The notes: generated from the sequence alone by a model not told the origin. Positions 1 to 9,513 are shown, counted from the first letter of the stretch. The stretch is DNA of 64,000 bases from Novipirellula galeiformis (GCF_007860095.1 NZ_SJPT01000004.1:345260-409259); one strand, 5' to 3'. Translations and numbers: made by a program.

Positions 1-1382
1 TTCAAGTGACGAGCCGCCGGGGTCGCCTCCAACGAGCGTTCGGTCGGTGTAATCCGCATTGGCAACACCTCGTCTTCAAACTTCGCTCGCTCGATCGAGC
101 CGTCATCGCCGAATGCCAACGGATCGATCGCCGCTGCGGTGCCCCCCTTGGCATCGGGAGCCGGCATCGCTGGGGGCAACTCCCTCGGCAGCGACGGGAC
201 ACTCGGCCGCTGCGGGAGGCGGGCCCCCAATTCATCTTGGGCTGAGGTACCTTTGCCCGCAAAGACGCCTCCCAGCACGGCCCCCATGCCCTCAAGCAGC
301 GAGGCCTCTTTTTCACCATGGGGAGCTGCTTTCCCCTCATCGACGCCTGATTTCGCAACCGGCTCGTTTGCCGTTGATGCGAACGAATCCAACGAGAGGG
401 TCAACAATCTCTCGTCACGAATGAGTTGCAGCTTGAGCGGTCGCTCACCACTCCACTGTTGTAAACGCTCGGCAAACGCATCTGCCGTAAACACGAACTG
501 GCCGTCGACCGAGACGATTCGGTCCGCAACCTGAACCCCCAATCTCGCGCCACTTGAGTCGGGTTCAATTTCCGTAACGACTGCGCCACGAACGACTTTT
601 GCGTCCTCAACGCGTATCCCCAAGCGAGCCTGGATGGATTCAGGCGAGATCGACGCTCCAGACGCATCAGGAGGGGCTGGAAGCGTATTGCCGGGGGGCA
701 AAGTCGGCTTGACGAAGGAGCCCCCCGGTTCGCCGCTCGCCGCTGCCTGAGCCACCCCTGCCTGAGCCAACGCGGATGGGGACGTTGGCTTGGCCGCAAC
801 CACCTGTTTAGCAATCAATGGAATCGTAAGATCGCCTATTCGGCGCCCTCGAACGACACGCGCAACGACCCTTTCGCCCGCATTTCGGTCACGGAGTACC
901 GCGATGACCGATTCGATGGTCGGCGTACTTTGGCCGTTAATCGCAACAATAAGGTCCCCCGGGCGTAGCCCCGCCTCCTCGGCCAACGAAGAAGCGGAAA
1001 TACGAGTGACAATCAATCCCTGGACAGCGCCCTGCTGCGCAGGACTTCGGTAGGGCTCGACATCGACGCCAAGCGAACCGCTTCCAGCGGCGGTCGCAGA
1101 ATCGCCTCTGGAGGAATCAGCCGTGCCAGGGGGAGACGCCCCACCTCGAGAAACGGGCTGAATGGGTCGCAACGGCAACGATGCTCGCGGTTGAGCTTGC
1201 TGGGATGGACGCACCCGCGGTTGCGGGACATTGCTCGGTGGCGGCCTGAACAGAGGTTCATTCAAGCGGGCGCGAAGACGCGGAAACAACTGCGCATCCG
1301 CCGAGTGACTCGTCCCCAACGTCGATAACCCCACCACCAACGCAATAAATAAAAGCGGTTTGGGTTGATGATTGAACTCCAT
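1..1382 (-). CDS. Secreted protein with two PDZ domains (3' end outside window)
   Basis: Translating the minus strand from the ATG at 1380-1382 gives an open frame that runs off the left edge, so the C-terminus is missing. Residues 1-30 form a signal peptide (hydrophobic LLFIALVVGLSTLG, then SADA). A Pro/Arg-rich linker follows. The first PDZ domain lies at about residues 105-195 and includes the carboxylate-loop-type segment EEAGLRPGDLIVAINGQ. A second PDZ domain at about 240-330 includes ARLGVQVADRIVSVDGQ. No trypsin-like protease domain is visible in the part present. A periplasmic or surface scaffold that binds protein C-termini is the likely role, by family. The two PDZ copies are clearly diverged from each other. 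Partner and pathway cannot be read from the sequence. Confidence 0.8.
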   Translation of the reverse strand, partial: MEFNHQPKPLLFIALVVGLSTLGTSHSADAQLFPRLRARLNEPLFRPPPSNVPQPRVRPSQQAQPRASLPLRPIQPVSRGGASPPGTADSSRGDSATAAGSGSLGVDVEPYRSPAQQGAVQGLIVTRISASSLAEEAGLRPGDLIVAINGQSTPTIESVIAVLRDRNAGERVVARVVRGRRIGDLTIPLIAKQVVAAKPTSPSALAQAGVAQAAASGEPGGSFVKPTLPPGNTLPAPPDASGASISPESIQARLGIRVEDAKVVRGAVVTEIEPDSSGARLGVQVADRIVSVDGQFVFTADAFAERLQQWSGERPLKLQLIRDERLLTLSLDSFASTANEPVAKSGVDEGKAAPHGEKEASLLEGMGAVLGGVFAGKGTSAQDELGARLPQRPSVPSLPRELPPAMPAPDAKGGTAAAIDPLAFGDDGSIERAKFEDEVLPMRITPTERSLEATPAARHL

Positions 1383-1525
1383 GGATCCCCTCTGGTGGCT
1401 GTTCCACAAAACGAGTTAGTCGACCCAGCATCATACGTAGGGAAGGCTTAAACTCATAGGGTCTGCGCTCTTTCGCTACGATGTGCTGACGCTAAAGCCG
1501 AACCGTTGCAAAAAAGAGACCCAAA

Positions 1526-2644
1526 GTGAAATCCATTCGTTGCCAACTCGCTGAGCTCCAAGATCTGCCCGCCATATTGCCCGACCTACTGAAGGATTTG
1601 TCGATCGGGCGTGCTCAGATCGTCGTTGACCAAATCCGAGGCCTGCTCGATGACGGTAACCAAGACTGTGTGCTCGTTGTGGCCGCTTATGACGCTCAAA
1701 ACGCAACGGAAAAACCGCTCGCTGCGGCGGTTGCAACGCATCCGCCGGCGAAAAAGGGTGCCATTTCTGGCACAGGAAAACAGACCTCCACGGCGTCTTC
1801 TCATGACTCAGCGACCCTGCTTCACGCGGGCTGGGTCACCGACGTTTCGGAAGCCAGCCGACCGCTGATAATCAGCGCAATAAAAAAGCAACTCGACGAG
1901 ACACTTTCCAAACGGGGTGTTCATTTTGTACAGTGGTCGAGTGATCAGAGCAGCCTATCGGAGATTGGGGAAGCTTGGTTTGAAGGCCTGGGCTTCGACT
2001 GGGTCGCAGACCTGCAGTACATGACTCAATCGCTCGCGGAAGCCCCCCCCGTGACTGCTGAACAGCGATTAACGCTAACGCCAATCGATTGGCACAGTGA
2101 AACGTCGCTGCGGGCGTTTTCGGATTTGGTCGAGCAAACCTATGCAGAAACGCTCGATTGCCCCGTATTGCTGAACTACCGCTCGACGGAGCAAACGATT
2201 GCGGGTTACCAAACGACCGCCTCCTTCGCTCCAGAGTGCTGGTTTACGGTTTCCCGAACCCCGCTACCGAATCTGCCTGCCACCGCCCCACAAAAGAACA
2301 TCGCGGGAACAACCGAGACCGCCGCGACGGCAACAGCTGCCGACGAGGGGATCGGAGTGGTAATTTTGGGGAGACACCGTCCCCCCACCGCTAGCGGAGC
2401 ACCACCGGCCCCCGCTGAGTCGCATGAGGTCGTGGAACTCGTCTACATGGGTTTAGTGCCGTCAGCGCGTGGCGAGCACCTGGGGCAAGATCTGATGTCT
2501 GCGGTGACAAAGATTGCAGAGGGACTTCACGCCAACCGCTTGATTTTGGCGGTCGACCAACAGAACTATTTCGCAAGCGAACTCTACGAGCAATTTGGGC
2601 TGCGAGCGATGCTCGAAGAATCGGTCTGGGTGAAGTCGCTGTAA
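1526..2644 (+). CDS. GNAT-family N-acetyltransferase
   Basis: The 372-residue protein starts at GTG (1526). The C-terminal third carries the acetyl-CoA-binding motif A of the GNAT fold: a beta strand VELVYMGLVPSAR followed by GEHLGQDLMSAV, near residues 305-330. The following strand/helix LILAVDQQNYFASELYEQFG is typical of GNAT enzymes, where an Asn/Tyr pair near the end positions the thiol. The N-terminal half is long and contains low-complexity Ala/Thr stretches. It may be a second, degenerate GNAT module, as in tandem GNAT proteins. The acceptor substrate cannot be predicted. The gene is transcribed away from the PDZ gene and shares a 143-bp divergent spacer with it. Confidence 0.75.
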   Translation: MKSIRCQLAELQDLPAILPDLLKDLSIGRAQIVVDQIRGLLDDGNQDCVLVVAAYDAQNATEKPLAAAVATHPPAKKGAISGTGKQTSTASSHDSATLLHAGWVTDVSEASRPLIISAIKKQLDETLSKRGVHFVQWSSDQSSLSEIGEAWFEGLGFDWVADLQYMTQSLAEAPPVTAEQRLTLTPIDWHSETSLRAFSDLVEQTYAETLDCPVLLNYRSTEQTIAGYQTTASFAPECWFTVSRTPLPNLPATAPQKNIAGTTETAATATAADEGIGVVILGRHRPPTASGAPPAPAESHEVVELVYMGLVPSARGEHLGQDLMSAVTKIAEGLHANRLILAVDQQNYFASELYEQFGLRAMLEESVWVKSL

Positions 2645-3243
2645 ATGTTTTTCAAAATCGTTCCAACAAGGGAACACCCTCCTCAAAATGCCAACCTCGG
2701 GCAAACGTGACTTCTAAGCCATTGGCGTAACTACAGTTACGACAGCACGACAAAAATGAAGATCGTGTTGCGATTTTGTTACCGACATATTTTCCACAAA
2801 CGTGCCGAGTCGAATGACCGTTCAGGTCGGTCCCAGGGACGGTGAAATCGAGGTGCCGTATCGTGGTCTTTTTTGGATTGTGAGGGCCAGAAGGCAGTGC
2901 GCTAAAGATTTATTTTTCGACAACCGGCAGAGGCATTTGACTTCGTTGCTAGCAACCATAGAATCTGGCCTCACGCGATCGAAACAGGGCGTCCCCAAAA
3001 GGTGCCAAGCGAGCTCTACGATAGAGTCTTGTTGGTCGCGAGAAGCAATTAGTGAACGTTCGAGTTTGGGATGGCAATGTTGCCGCCCGGCGGAGCTAGG
3101 TTGGCACGATTTCAGATCGCCGACGCTTAGGCTGTAATCTCAACTCGACCTCAACGACATTCTATTTACACGTCCTCGCATGGCCGATCCGCTTGAGGTG
3201 GATCCCCTTTGTGAAGGCGAGTTAGCTGCACCGCGAAATATCC
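2645..3243. other. Intergenic region upstream of dnaA
   Basis: About 600 bases separate the acetyltransferase from dnaA. The region holds short open frames, the longest at 2802-3137, but none has a recognisable domain, a good ribosome-binding site or a signal peptide. One near-consensus DnaA box is present at 2790-2798. I did not see a cluster of boxes or an obvious AT-rich unwinding element, so an origin here is possible but unproven. The dnaA promoter should lie in this stretch. Confidence 0.5.
2790..2798 (+). promoter_or_regulatory. DnaA-box-like site
   Basis: The 9-mer TTTTCCACA differs at one position from the consensus DnaA box TTATCCACA. It lies about 450 bases upstream of dnaA. A single box is weak evidence for autoregulation or an origin. 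Confidence 0.3.
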
Positions 3244-5031
3244 ATGAAGGAGGATTGCGCTACCCGTATGTCTGCACCGCACGGCTGCATCGACGACAAG
3301 GTTGTTGTCGAAACATTCAAGGAAGCTTTGAAAGAGCGCATCGGTGCAGATCGGTTCCGGATGTGGTTCACCCACGGAGTCGCCTTCGCGGTCCAGCCTT
3401 CGCCCATCGCCAAGACGGACGATGACGAAGCCAGCGGCGAAGTCGAGGGCGTGCCCGGTGAGCTGACCTACCCCAGTTCGCTGCTCGACTCGGGCATGCG
3501 TTTGGTGGTTTTGGTCAGTGGCCAATTCGCGCTCGATCGTTTGCGTCAAAACTTTCTTCAACAGATTCGTGCTGCGGCCGCTCAGGCGTGTGGTTCGACG
3601 TTGGCCGTTGCCGTTGAACTCGGTCGTCCCGAGCCGACTCAGGTGGAATTACCCCTTGATTCGGATGACGCCGACGAAGTCCTCCCGCAGCCAGCCCGCG
3701 AACACACCTTGGCAGCTCAGGCGAAATCCGCAGCGGTCGCGAGCAAGACGACTCGCCCCTCACGGGTTCCGAAAGCACACGCCAAGTCCTCGCGTAAACG
3801 AGGCCCCGCGCAATCCCTTTCTTCGCTGCTCGCCAATGGATCGGCGCGGTCACCGAAGCCTAAGAAATCACGCCCTATCGACAATGGCTTGCAACCCGCG
3901 CTGCCCAACTTCGAAACCGCGGACAGCCCCGCAATTGCCACCTCCGAGGCGGGTAAACCGGCCTCGACCCCAAGCGGCAAGCCAGCGTTGCCTCGCGATT
4001 CGATGACGCTCAGCAGCTTCGTCGCAGGATCGTCAAACCAGCTCGCGCATACCGCCGTGATGATGGCGTGCCAGAGCCCTGGTAGCGCGACACCATTGTT
4101 CCTGTACGGTCCTTCGGGAATCGGCAAGACTCACTTGATCAATGCGATCGCCGAACAATTCCGTCGCCGACATCGCATGCGAAGCGTCGTGCAATTGTCG
4201 GGTGAAAAATTCACCAACGATTTCTGCAAATCGGTGGGTACCACCGGTCTCCCTGCATTTCGCAAACGATATCGCGAAGTCGACGCCTTGCTGATCGATG
4301 GGGTGCAATTCCTGAGTGCGAAAAGTGCGACCCTTCGTGAAATGCTATACACCGTCGAGGCCTTGATCGAAGCGGGGCGTCCGATCATCTTCACCGCCAA
4401 CCAGGCACCGTCGGAGATCGAAGGATTGTCGCGAGAGTTGTCCGGACGAATGGCTAGCGGTCTGGTCTGTCCAATGCATTCGCTCGACGCCACCACCCGC
4501 GGAACCGTGCTTCGCCGATTGGTAGAACAGCGATGTTCGATCCCTTGGCCCGAAGAGATGATCGCGGAAGTCAATGCTCACCTTGCCGGTGACGGACGCG
4601 TGCTCAGCGGGATCGTTAACTTGGTCGCAACGCTGCAGAAGATGTTCGGCCGCATGGCCACGATGGACGAAATTCGTCAATTCGGTGGCGACTTGCTCCG
4701 GGTCGGCCAGGCTTCGGTGACGCTCAGCACGATCGAGCGAACGGTTTGCCAGGCATTCCAATTGCCGATCGAAGACCTTCGCGGTTCGTCTCAAGCTCGA
4801 GCGGTTTGCGAACCACGTATGCTGGCGATGTACTTGTCACGTCAATTGACGTCGTCGGCGTACGCTGAAATTGCCCACCATTTCGGCGGCCGTTCACACA
4901 GCACGGCGATCGCTGCGGAAAAGAACGTCAAAAAGTGGCTGGAAAGCGGAAAAGCGATCGGCCGCGGTCCCACCTCGGTCTCCGCTCGCGAAGCGGTTGA
5001 CCGCATCGAAAACCAATTGAGAACGGCATAG
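3244..5031 (+). CDS. dnaA: Chromosomal replication initiator protein DnaA
   Basis: DnaA binds DnaA boxes at the origin, opens the duplex and recruits the replicative helicase. The 595-residue product shows all four domains. Domain I is at about residues 20-130 (FKEALKERIGADRFRMWF). Domain II is a long basic, Ala/Ser/Pro-rich linker (about 130-255). The AAA+ domain III has Walker A GPSGIGKT at 289-296 and the box VII arginine segment LSGRMASGL. Domain IV contains the helix-turn-helix signature FGGRSHST at 547-554. Two departures from the usual sequence are visible: the Walker B reads LLIDGVQFL instead of IDD(V/I)QFL, and the box-recognition motif is GGRSH instead of GGRDH. The start could also be the in-frame ATG at 3271. 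The gene is followed by dnaB rather than dnaN. A divergent DnaA paralogue is the alternative reading. Confidence 0.87.
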   Translation: MKEDCATRMSAPHGCIDDKVVVETFKEALKERIGADRFRMWFTHGVAFAVQPSPIAKTDDDEASGEVEGVPGELTYPSSLLDSGMRLVVLVSGQFALDRLRQNFLQQIRAAAAQACGSTLAVAVELGRPEPTQVELPLDSDDADEVLPQPAREHTLAAQAKSAAVASKTTRPSRVPKAHAKSSRKRGPAQSLSSLLANGSARSPKPKKSRPIDNGLQPALPNFETADSPAIATSEAGKPASTPSGKPALPRDSMTLSSFVAGSSNQLAHTAVMMACQSPGSATPLFLYGPSGIGKTHLINAIAEQFRRRHRMRSVVQLSGEKFTNDFCKSVGTTGLPAFRKRYREVDALLIDGVQFLSAKSATLREMLYTVEALIEAGRPIIFTANQAPSEIEGLSRELSGRMASGLVCPMHSLDATTRGTVLRRLVEQRCSIPWPEEMIAEVNAHLAGDGRVLSGIVNLVATLQKMFGRMATMDEIRQFGGDLLRVGQASVTLSTIERTVCQAFQLPIEDLRGSSQARAVCEPRMLAMYLSRQLTSSAYAEIAHHFGGRSHSTAIAAEKNVKKWLESGKAIGRGPTSVSAREAVDRIENQLRTA

Positions 5032-5160
5032 TCGCAAACCGCAAGAGTCGTGTACTCTAGGGGATGACGCGTATTTGCCTCAGGCTGCACCTTCCTGGAC
5101 CGCTTGGATCCAATTCGCAGCCAAACATCCATCATTTCCTGAACGCCACGGACTGGATCC

Positions 5161-6603
5161 TTGACCGCAGACGACTACGAATTCAAAGGCCGCAAAAAGA
5201 AAAAAGAAGCGAGCGCTAGCGAGATCCTACAGCGACAACCGCCCTTTGATCTCGAAGCGGAAATGGGCGTCATCGGAAGTATTTTGCTACTCCCGATTGT
5301 TTGTGACGACATTGCCTCGCTGCGCGCCGAAGACTTCTTCGATGACGCGAACCGCAAGATCTACGAGCATCTTCGCGACATGCACGATCAAGGCCAAAAG
5401 ATCGACATCACGCTACTGGTATCGCGATTGCGTACCGCCAACGACTACGAAAAGGTGGGCGGGGCAGGCTACCTTGCCCAACTTTCCGGCGCGGTTCCCA
5501 ATGCCGCTCACGCGGTCTATTACGCTGGCATCGTTTCGGAAAAAGCAGTCTACCGACGGCTGATCGAAGCGAGCACCGAAATCCTGCGCGACTCGTATGA
5601 ACAGACGAGCGAAGCACGCGAAATGTGCGCTCAGGCAGAGCAAAAGATCTTCGCAATCATGGACGGCCGCTCCGGAAACTCGGTCCACAGTATCAGCGAC
5701 GTGTTGCACGCCGCGATGGACCGCATGGAAGCGCGGATGAGTGGCGAACATACCGATGGAGGCTGTGAAACGGGATTCACCGAGTTCGACAGCATGACCG
5801 GCGGCCTGCACAACGGCGAACTGATCATCCTCGCGGCACGCCCCTCCATGGGCAAAACGGCACTGGCCATGAATATTGGTGAATTCGTCGCCATCAATCA
5901 ACGCTTGCCTGTGCTCTTCGTCTCCTTGGAAATGTCCGGGATCGAGCTTGCCGACCGGATGCTGTGCTCACTCGCGCGCGTCAATGGCCATCGCCTTCGC
6001 AATGGCACCATTTCATCGGACGACCGAGAACGGCTGATCCGCAAAGCCAACGAGATCAGCGAAGCCCCACTCTACGTGGACGATTCCCCCAGTCGAACGG
6101 TCAGTGAAATCGCGGCGGCGGCGCGGCGCATCAAGCGACGTGAAGAGTCACTGGGCTTGATTGTGATCGATTACTTGCAGCTGATTGAACCCGATAACTC
6201 GCGTGACCCGCGGCAAGAACAGGTCTCTAAGATCGCGCGACGGTTGAAGGGCATGGCTCGTGAATTGAGCACCCCGCTGCTCTGCTTGTCGCAGCTCAAC
6301 CGGCAAGCCGAAGACAGCAAGGATCACCAACCCAAACTTAGCCACCTGCGAGAGTCTGGTGCAATCGAGCAGGATGCCGACGTTGTCATGTTTGTGCACC
6401 GCGAAGAGTACTACCATCGTGGCGAGGACAAGGCTCAATTTGCTGGCCAAGCTGAAATCATCATGGCGAAACAGCGTAATGGGCCGATTGGTAACGTGCC
6501 GCTCACGTGGGAAGGTGACTTCACGCGATTTAGCGACCGAGCCCCTGACCGCCACAGTGAATTCGACGACTACGCCGAGTTCAGTAGCCCGGGTGGCTTT
6601 TAA
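5161..6603 (+). CDS. dnaB: Replicative DNA helicase DnaB
   Basis: DnaB is the hexameric 5'-3' helicase that unwinds DNA at the replication fork and is loaded through DnaA. The 480-residue product begins at TTG (5161) after a 129-bp spacer from dnaA. It has a basic leader (GRKKKKEASASE), the all-alpha N-terminal domain (about 28-130) and the RecA-like ATPase domain. Walker A RPSMGKTA has its lysine at residue 232. Walker B is LIVIDYLQLI, and the DnaB C-terminal motifs SQLNRQAED and LRESGAIEQDADVV are present. The length is normal for the family and no intein interrupts the nucleotide-binding region. Co-orientation with dnaA suggests shared control of replication initiation and elongation. Confidence 0.96.
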   Translation: MTADDYEFKGRKKKKEASASEILQRQPPFDLEAEMGVIGSILLLPIVCDDIASLRAEDFFDDANRKIYEHLRDMHDQGQKIDITLLVSRLRTANDYEKVGGAGYLAQLSGAVPNAAHAVYYAGIVSEKAVYRRLIEASTEILRDSYEQTSEAREMCAQAEQKIFAIMDGRSGNSVHSISDVLHAAMDRMEARMSGEHTDGGCETGFTEFDSMTGGLHNGELIILAARPSMGKTALAMNIGEFVAINQRLPVLFVSLEMSGIELADRMLCSLARVNGHRLRNGTISSDDRERLIRKANEISEAPLYVDDSPSRTVSEIAAAARRIKRREESLGLIVIDYLQLIEPDNSRDPRQEQVSKIARRLKGMARELSTPLLCLSQLNRQAEDSKDHQPKLSHLRESGAIEQDADVVMFVHREEYYHRGEDKAQFAGQAEIIMAKQRNGPIGNVPLTWEGDFTRFSDRAPDRHSEFDDYAEFSSPGGF

Positions 6604-6737
6604 GACAAGACAAGCGCCGCTCGACGTCGGCAAACGAAGTCGGGTGGGCTTCCGAGCTGTCATCAGCATCCTCGACACGCTGGAAGCCTGACCCTGCATT
6701 GTGAAACACGTCTGCAAACACAGACGTCGGAGACATC

Positions 6738-6763
6738 CGTCGACCTTGATTCCAAGGCCGACG
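6738..6763. terminator. Stem-loop between convergent dnaB and rraB-like genes
   Basis: An imperfect inverted repeat (11-position stem with one mismatch, ATTC loop) sits in the 176-bp spacer between two convergent genes. No run of T follows on either strand, so a terminator role is inferred only from position and structure. Confidence 0.35.
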
Positions 6764-6779
6764 TCGATTGCGAACCAGA

Positions 6780-7184
6780 CTACATTTCGTCGGGTAGCGA
6801 GTCGTCTGAGTCGTCGTCCATCATCACGCCCCAACCGTCGCCGCGTCCCCCGTGCGGCTTAGCGAGCTGATCAAGCTCTGCTTGAATACGGATGATTTCG
6901 TCATAGAGAGGAACCATGGTCACGTTGGCATAAACCGTCCACGATGGACCGAATTCCTCATCGCCATCTTCGAGTTCGTCATCATCGTCGTCTGGCTCGC
7001 CCGAATCATAGTACACCTCGGTGTCATACTTTTGCGCGACCAACACCTTCTCAATGGCGTGAGCGGTCGCTTCATCGGGCGCGTCGACCGCAAATTCGAT
7101 CAACAAGGGGGCCGACATGTCGACACCAAGCGATTGAAGATTTGCGAGGACCGCACCATCCGCATCTTCGGGATAGGTAATCAT
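6780..7184 (-). CDS. rraB: RraB-like regulator of ribonuclease E
   Basis: The acidic 134-residue protein matches the layout of the RraB family. It has an N-terminal alpha/beta region (APLLIEFAVDAPDEATAHAIEKVL), a middle acidic loop of consecutive Asp/Glu (about 64-75), a beta strand SWTVYANVTMVPLYDEIIRIQ, and the C-terminal GDGWG signature followed by an acidic tail. In E. coli, RraB binds RNase E and remodels degradosome activity. Whether this species has an RNase E target is not visible here. The gene lies just downstream of speA on the same strand, 75 bp away, and is convergent with dnaB. The symbol is by family resemblance only. Confidence 0.7.
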   Translation of the reverse strand: MITYPEDADGAVLANLQSLGVDMSAPLLIEFAVDAPDEATAHAIEKVLVAQKYDTEVYYDSGEPDDDDDELEDGDEEFGPSWTVYANVTMVPLYDEIIRIQAELDQLAKPHGGRGDGWGVMMDDDSDDSLPDEM

Positions 7185-7258
7185 GCAAGTGTTTCTTAAA
7201 AAGAGGAGATTGAAGCGTAAACCGCCGATCGCGACGGAGTAAAGATGGTCGAGCTCCG

Positions 7259-9220
7259 TTAACTAGGAGTCGCGCCCGTCGATGATTTGAGATGGTCCAA
7301 GGAATGGCCATTCTCGGAAAGGTAGGTGTAGCTCGCTAACGCTCGTTCGTAGAACCGGATCATCTCGCCCGCTTGCCCATTGTCGATTTTACCGCTGCTG
7401 ACCGACGCCTCGATACTGTCCAACAAACGACGAATCAATTCCTTGTCGTCGTATTGCACATAACCAAGCACCTCGCTGACGGTATCGCCTTTGACAACCG
7501 ACTCGATCTTCACGGAATCTCCGTTCAAATCGACGTGCACGGCATGCGTATCCCCAAACAAATTGTGCAGGTCACCAAGAATCTCTTGGTACGCCCCGAC
7601 CATAAAAATCCCGATTTGATACGGTTGGTTCTTTTCTAACTCGTGTAACAAGATCGTCCGCTGCGGACCATCGCTACTGACAAACTTGTCGATTTTCCCG
7701 TCGCTATCACAGGTGATGTCCCCGATCACCGAGTGGCGAGTGGGTTGTTCATCTAAGCGGTGAATGGGCATCACGGGAAACAATTGATCAATCGCCCAAG
7801 AATCCGGAACCGATTGAAACAACGAAAAGTTGGCGAAATAGATATCGGACAACAATCGATTCAAGTGCTTCACATCGTCCGGCACATGATCCATCTCGCT
7901 CGCGAATTCACGCACCCGATGACAAATCGCAAAGTATAGATTCTCGGCAACGACCCGCTGCTCAAGAGGCAGATAGCCTCCGCTGAACAAATTCATCGCC
8001 AAGTCGAGTGAGGTTTGAGCATCATGAAATGACTCAAGCATGTTTACCGAAGTCAATGCGTTGTACGTCATCCACAAATCTTGAACGGGTTGCTCAAAAT
8101 CATCGGGAATGTCCGTGGGCAAATCTTGAACGCTCCCCTGCTGGGTGACGCCAAGGGTATTGACCACCAAAACACTGTGATGCGCTGCGACGGCCCGGCC
8201 ACTTTCACTAATCAATTCAGGATGCGGCACTTCGGCTTCGTTGCAAACCGTCTGCACCAAGTAGACCACATCCTTTGCATACTCTTGCATCGAGTAGTTC
8301 ATACTCGATTCGTTATCGCTATTGGATCCGTCATAATCGACGCCCAACCCGCCACCGACATCCAACATTTCTAAGCCCGCACCGCGGCGATGCAAGTCAA
8401 CATAAATCCGCGCGGCTTCGAGAATCGCCGCCTTCAATTGCCGGATGTGGGTGATTTGGCTACCAACGTGAAAATGCAGCAGCTTGAAACAATCGGCCAT
8501 GCCGCGATCTTCGAGCTTTTGAAGCTGGCGAAGCATCTCCGCGACCGTCAAACCAAACTTCGAGCGGTAGCCACCGCTGGCTTGCCAACGCCCCGAACCT
8601 CGGGTGGCAAGTTTGACTCGCATTCCGATCGTCGGCCGTACGCCGAGCGCCTCGGAGTGCTTGAGGATCAGGTCGAGCTCGCTGACCTTCTCGACCACGG
8701 GAATCACCGTGCGACCGATCTGCTGAGCCCGCATCGCTAGATGAATGAAATCATCATCCTTAAAACCATTGCAAATGATTGGCGTATCGGAATCAGTCAT
8801 CGCCACGACCGCCAACATCTCAGGCTTGCTGCCCGCTTCGATTCCAAAGCCGAACTCGCGGCCATGTTTGGCAAATTGTTCAACGACATCGCGTTGTTGG
8901 TTCACTTTGACCGGAAACACACAACGATACGTGTTGTTATACTCATGCTCCGCGATTGCATCGGCGAAACTTTCGCTGAGCCGCTTCAACCGGTCTCGCA
9001 AAATGCCGTTGAAGCGAATCAGGATCGGCAGATCGAGTCCACGCTGCGTCAAACCATCCACAAGATTTTTCATGTCGATCGCTTGCTCAGGGTCTCGGCT
9101 TGGCGAAACCATCAATCGACTGTCCTTTGTGACGTGGAAATACCCGTCACCCCAACGGTCAACTTCGTACAGCGATGCTGAGTCAACTCCGGACCATTTT
9201 TTGGATGCTGCCATGCTCAT
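7259..9220 (-). CDS. speA: Biosynthetic arginine decarboxylase
   Basis: SpeA is a PLP-dependent fold-III enzyme that converts arginine to agmatine and CO2, the first step of the agmatine route to putrescine. The 653-residue length is normal for the family. The PLP-lysine motif FPVKVNQQ lies near residue 100. The beta/alpha-barrel continues with FGFGIEAGSKPE and the glycine-rich phosphate-binding stretch LDVGGGLGVDYDGS, and the C-terminal domain carries SGRAV. The likely start is the ATG at 9218-9220, with a second Met two codons later. The neighbouring iscA and rraB genes are unrelated in function. A deoxyhypusine-synthase-like gene about 16 kb away may act in the same polyamine pathway. Confidence 0.95.
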   Translation of the reverse strand: MSMAASKKWSGVDSASLYEVDRWGDGYFHVTKDSRLMVSPSRDPEQAIDMKNLVDGLTQRGLDLPILIRFNGILRDRLKRLSESFADAIAEHEYNNTYRCVFPVKVNQQRDVVEQFAKHGREFGFGIEAGSKPEMLAVVAMTDSDTPIICNGFKDDDFIHLAMRAQQIGRTVIPVVEKVSELDLILKHSEALGVRPTIGMRVKLATRGSGRWQASGGYRSKFGLTVAEMLRQLQKLEDRGMADCFKLLHFHVGSQITHIRQLKAAILEAARIYVDLHRRGAGLEMLDVGGGLGVDYDGSNSDNESSMNYSMQEYAKDVVYLVQTVCNEAEVPHPELISESGRAVAAHHSVLVVNTLGVTQQGSVQDLPTDIPDDFEQPVQDLWMTYNALTSVNMLESFHDAQTSLDLAMNLFSGGYLPLEQRVVAENLYFAICHRVREFASEMDHVPDDVKHLNRLLSDIYFANFSLFQSVPDSWAIDQLFPVMPIHRLDEQPTRHSVIGDITCDSDGKIDKFVSSDGPQRTILLHELEKNQPYQIGIFMVGAYQEILGDLHNLFGDTHAVHVDLNGDSVKIESVVKGDTVSEVLGYVQYDDKELIRRLLDSIEASVSSGKIDNGQAGEMIRFYERALASYTYLSENGHSLDHLKSSTGATPS

Positions 9221-9451
9221 TCAGCCAGATACCTATCGAGGTGTCGTTCAACAATCGTGCCAGGATCAAACGAAGCCCGCGCCGATTTCGAATCAGTGCC
9301 GGATTTAAACATACGTGCTGGCGAATGAACAGAGAGTGTTGATGCATTCGGCACCGCCGAGGGCGATCAACCTCATTTATTTGGATTTCCAGGCCGCTAA
9401 CCTTGGTTTCGCCCAGTGATTCACGCAGTTCCGGCCTGTTGATCAAAAAGA

Positions 9452-9484
9452 AAACGCCTTGTTGCCAGGCAACAGGGCGTTTTG
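9452..9484 (-). terminator. Intrinsic terminator after the iscA-like gene
   Basis: A near-perfect hairpin is built from AAAACGCCTTGTTGCC and its complement, with one G-U pair and a very short loop. On the minus strand it is followed by TTTTCTTTTT. It lies 30 bp downstream of the iscA-like stop codon and so should end that transcript. The flanking A/T runs mean it could work in both directions. Confidence 0.85.
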
Positions 9485-9513
9485 TGGATCAAAAAATGGG
9501 GCGAACTCGCCAA

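Noticed and set aside
2802-3137. 111-codon open frame upstream of dnaA
   Set aside because: Arg/Ser/Cys-rich with no domain and no convincing start.
5161-6603. Intein in DnaB
   Set aside because: The protein is of normal length and the ATPase motifs are continuous.
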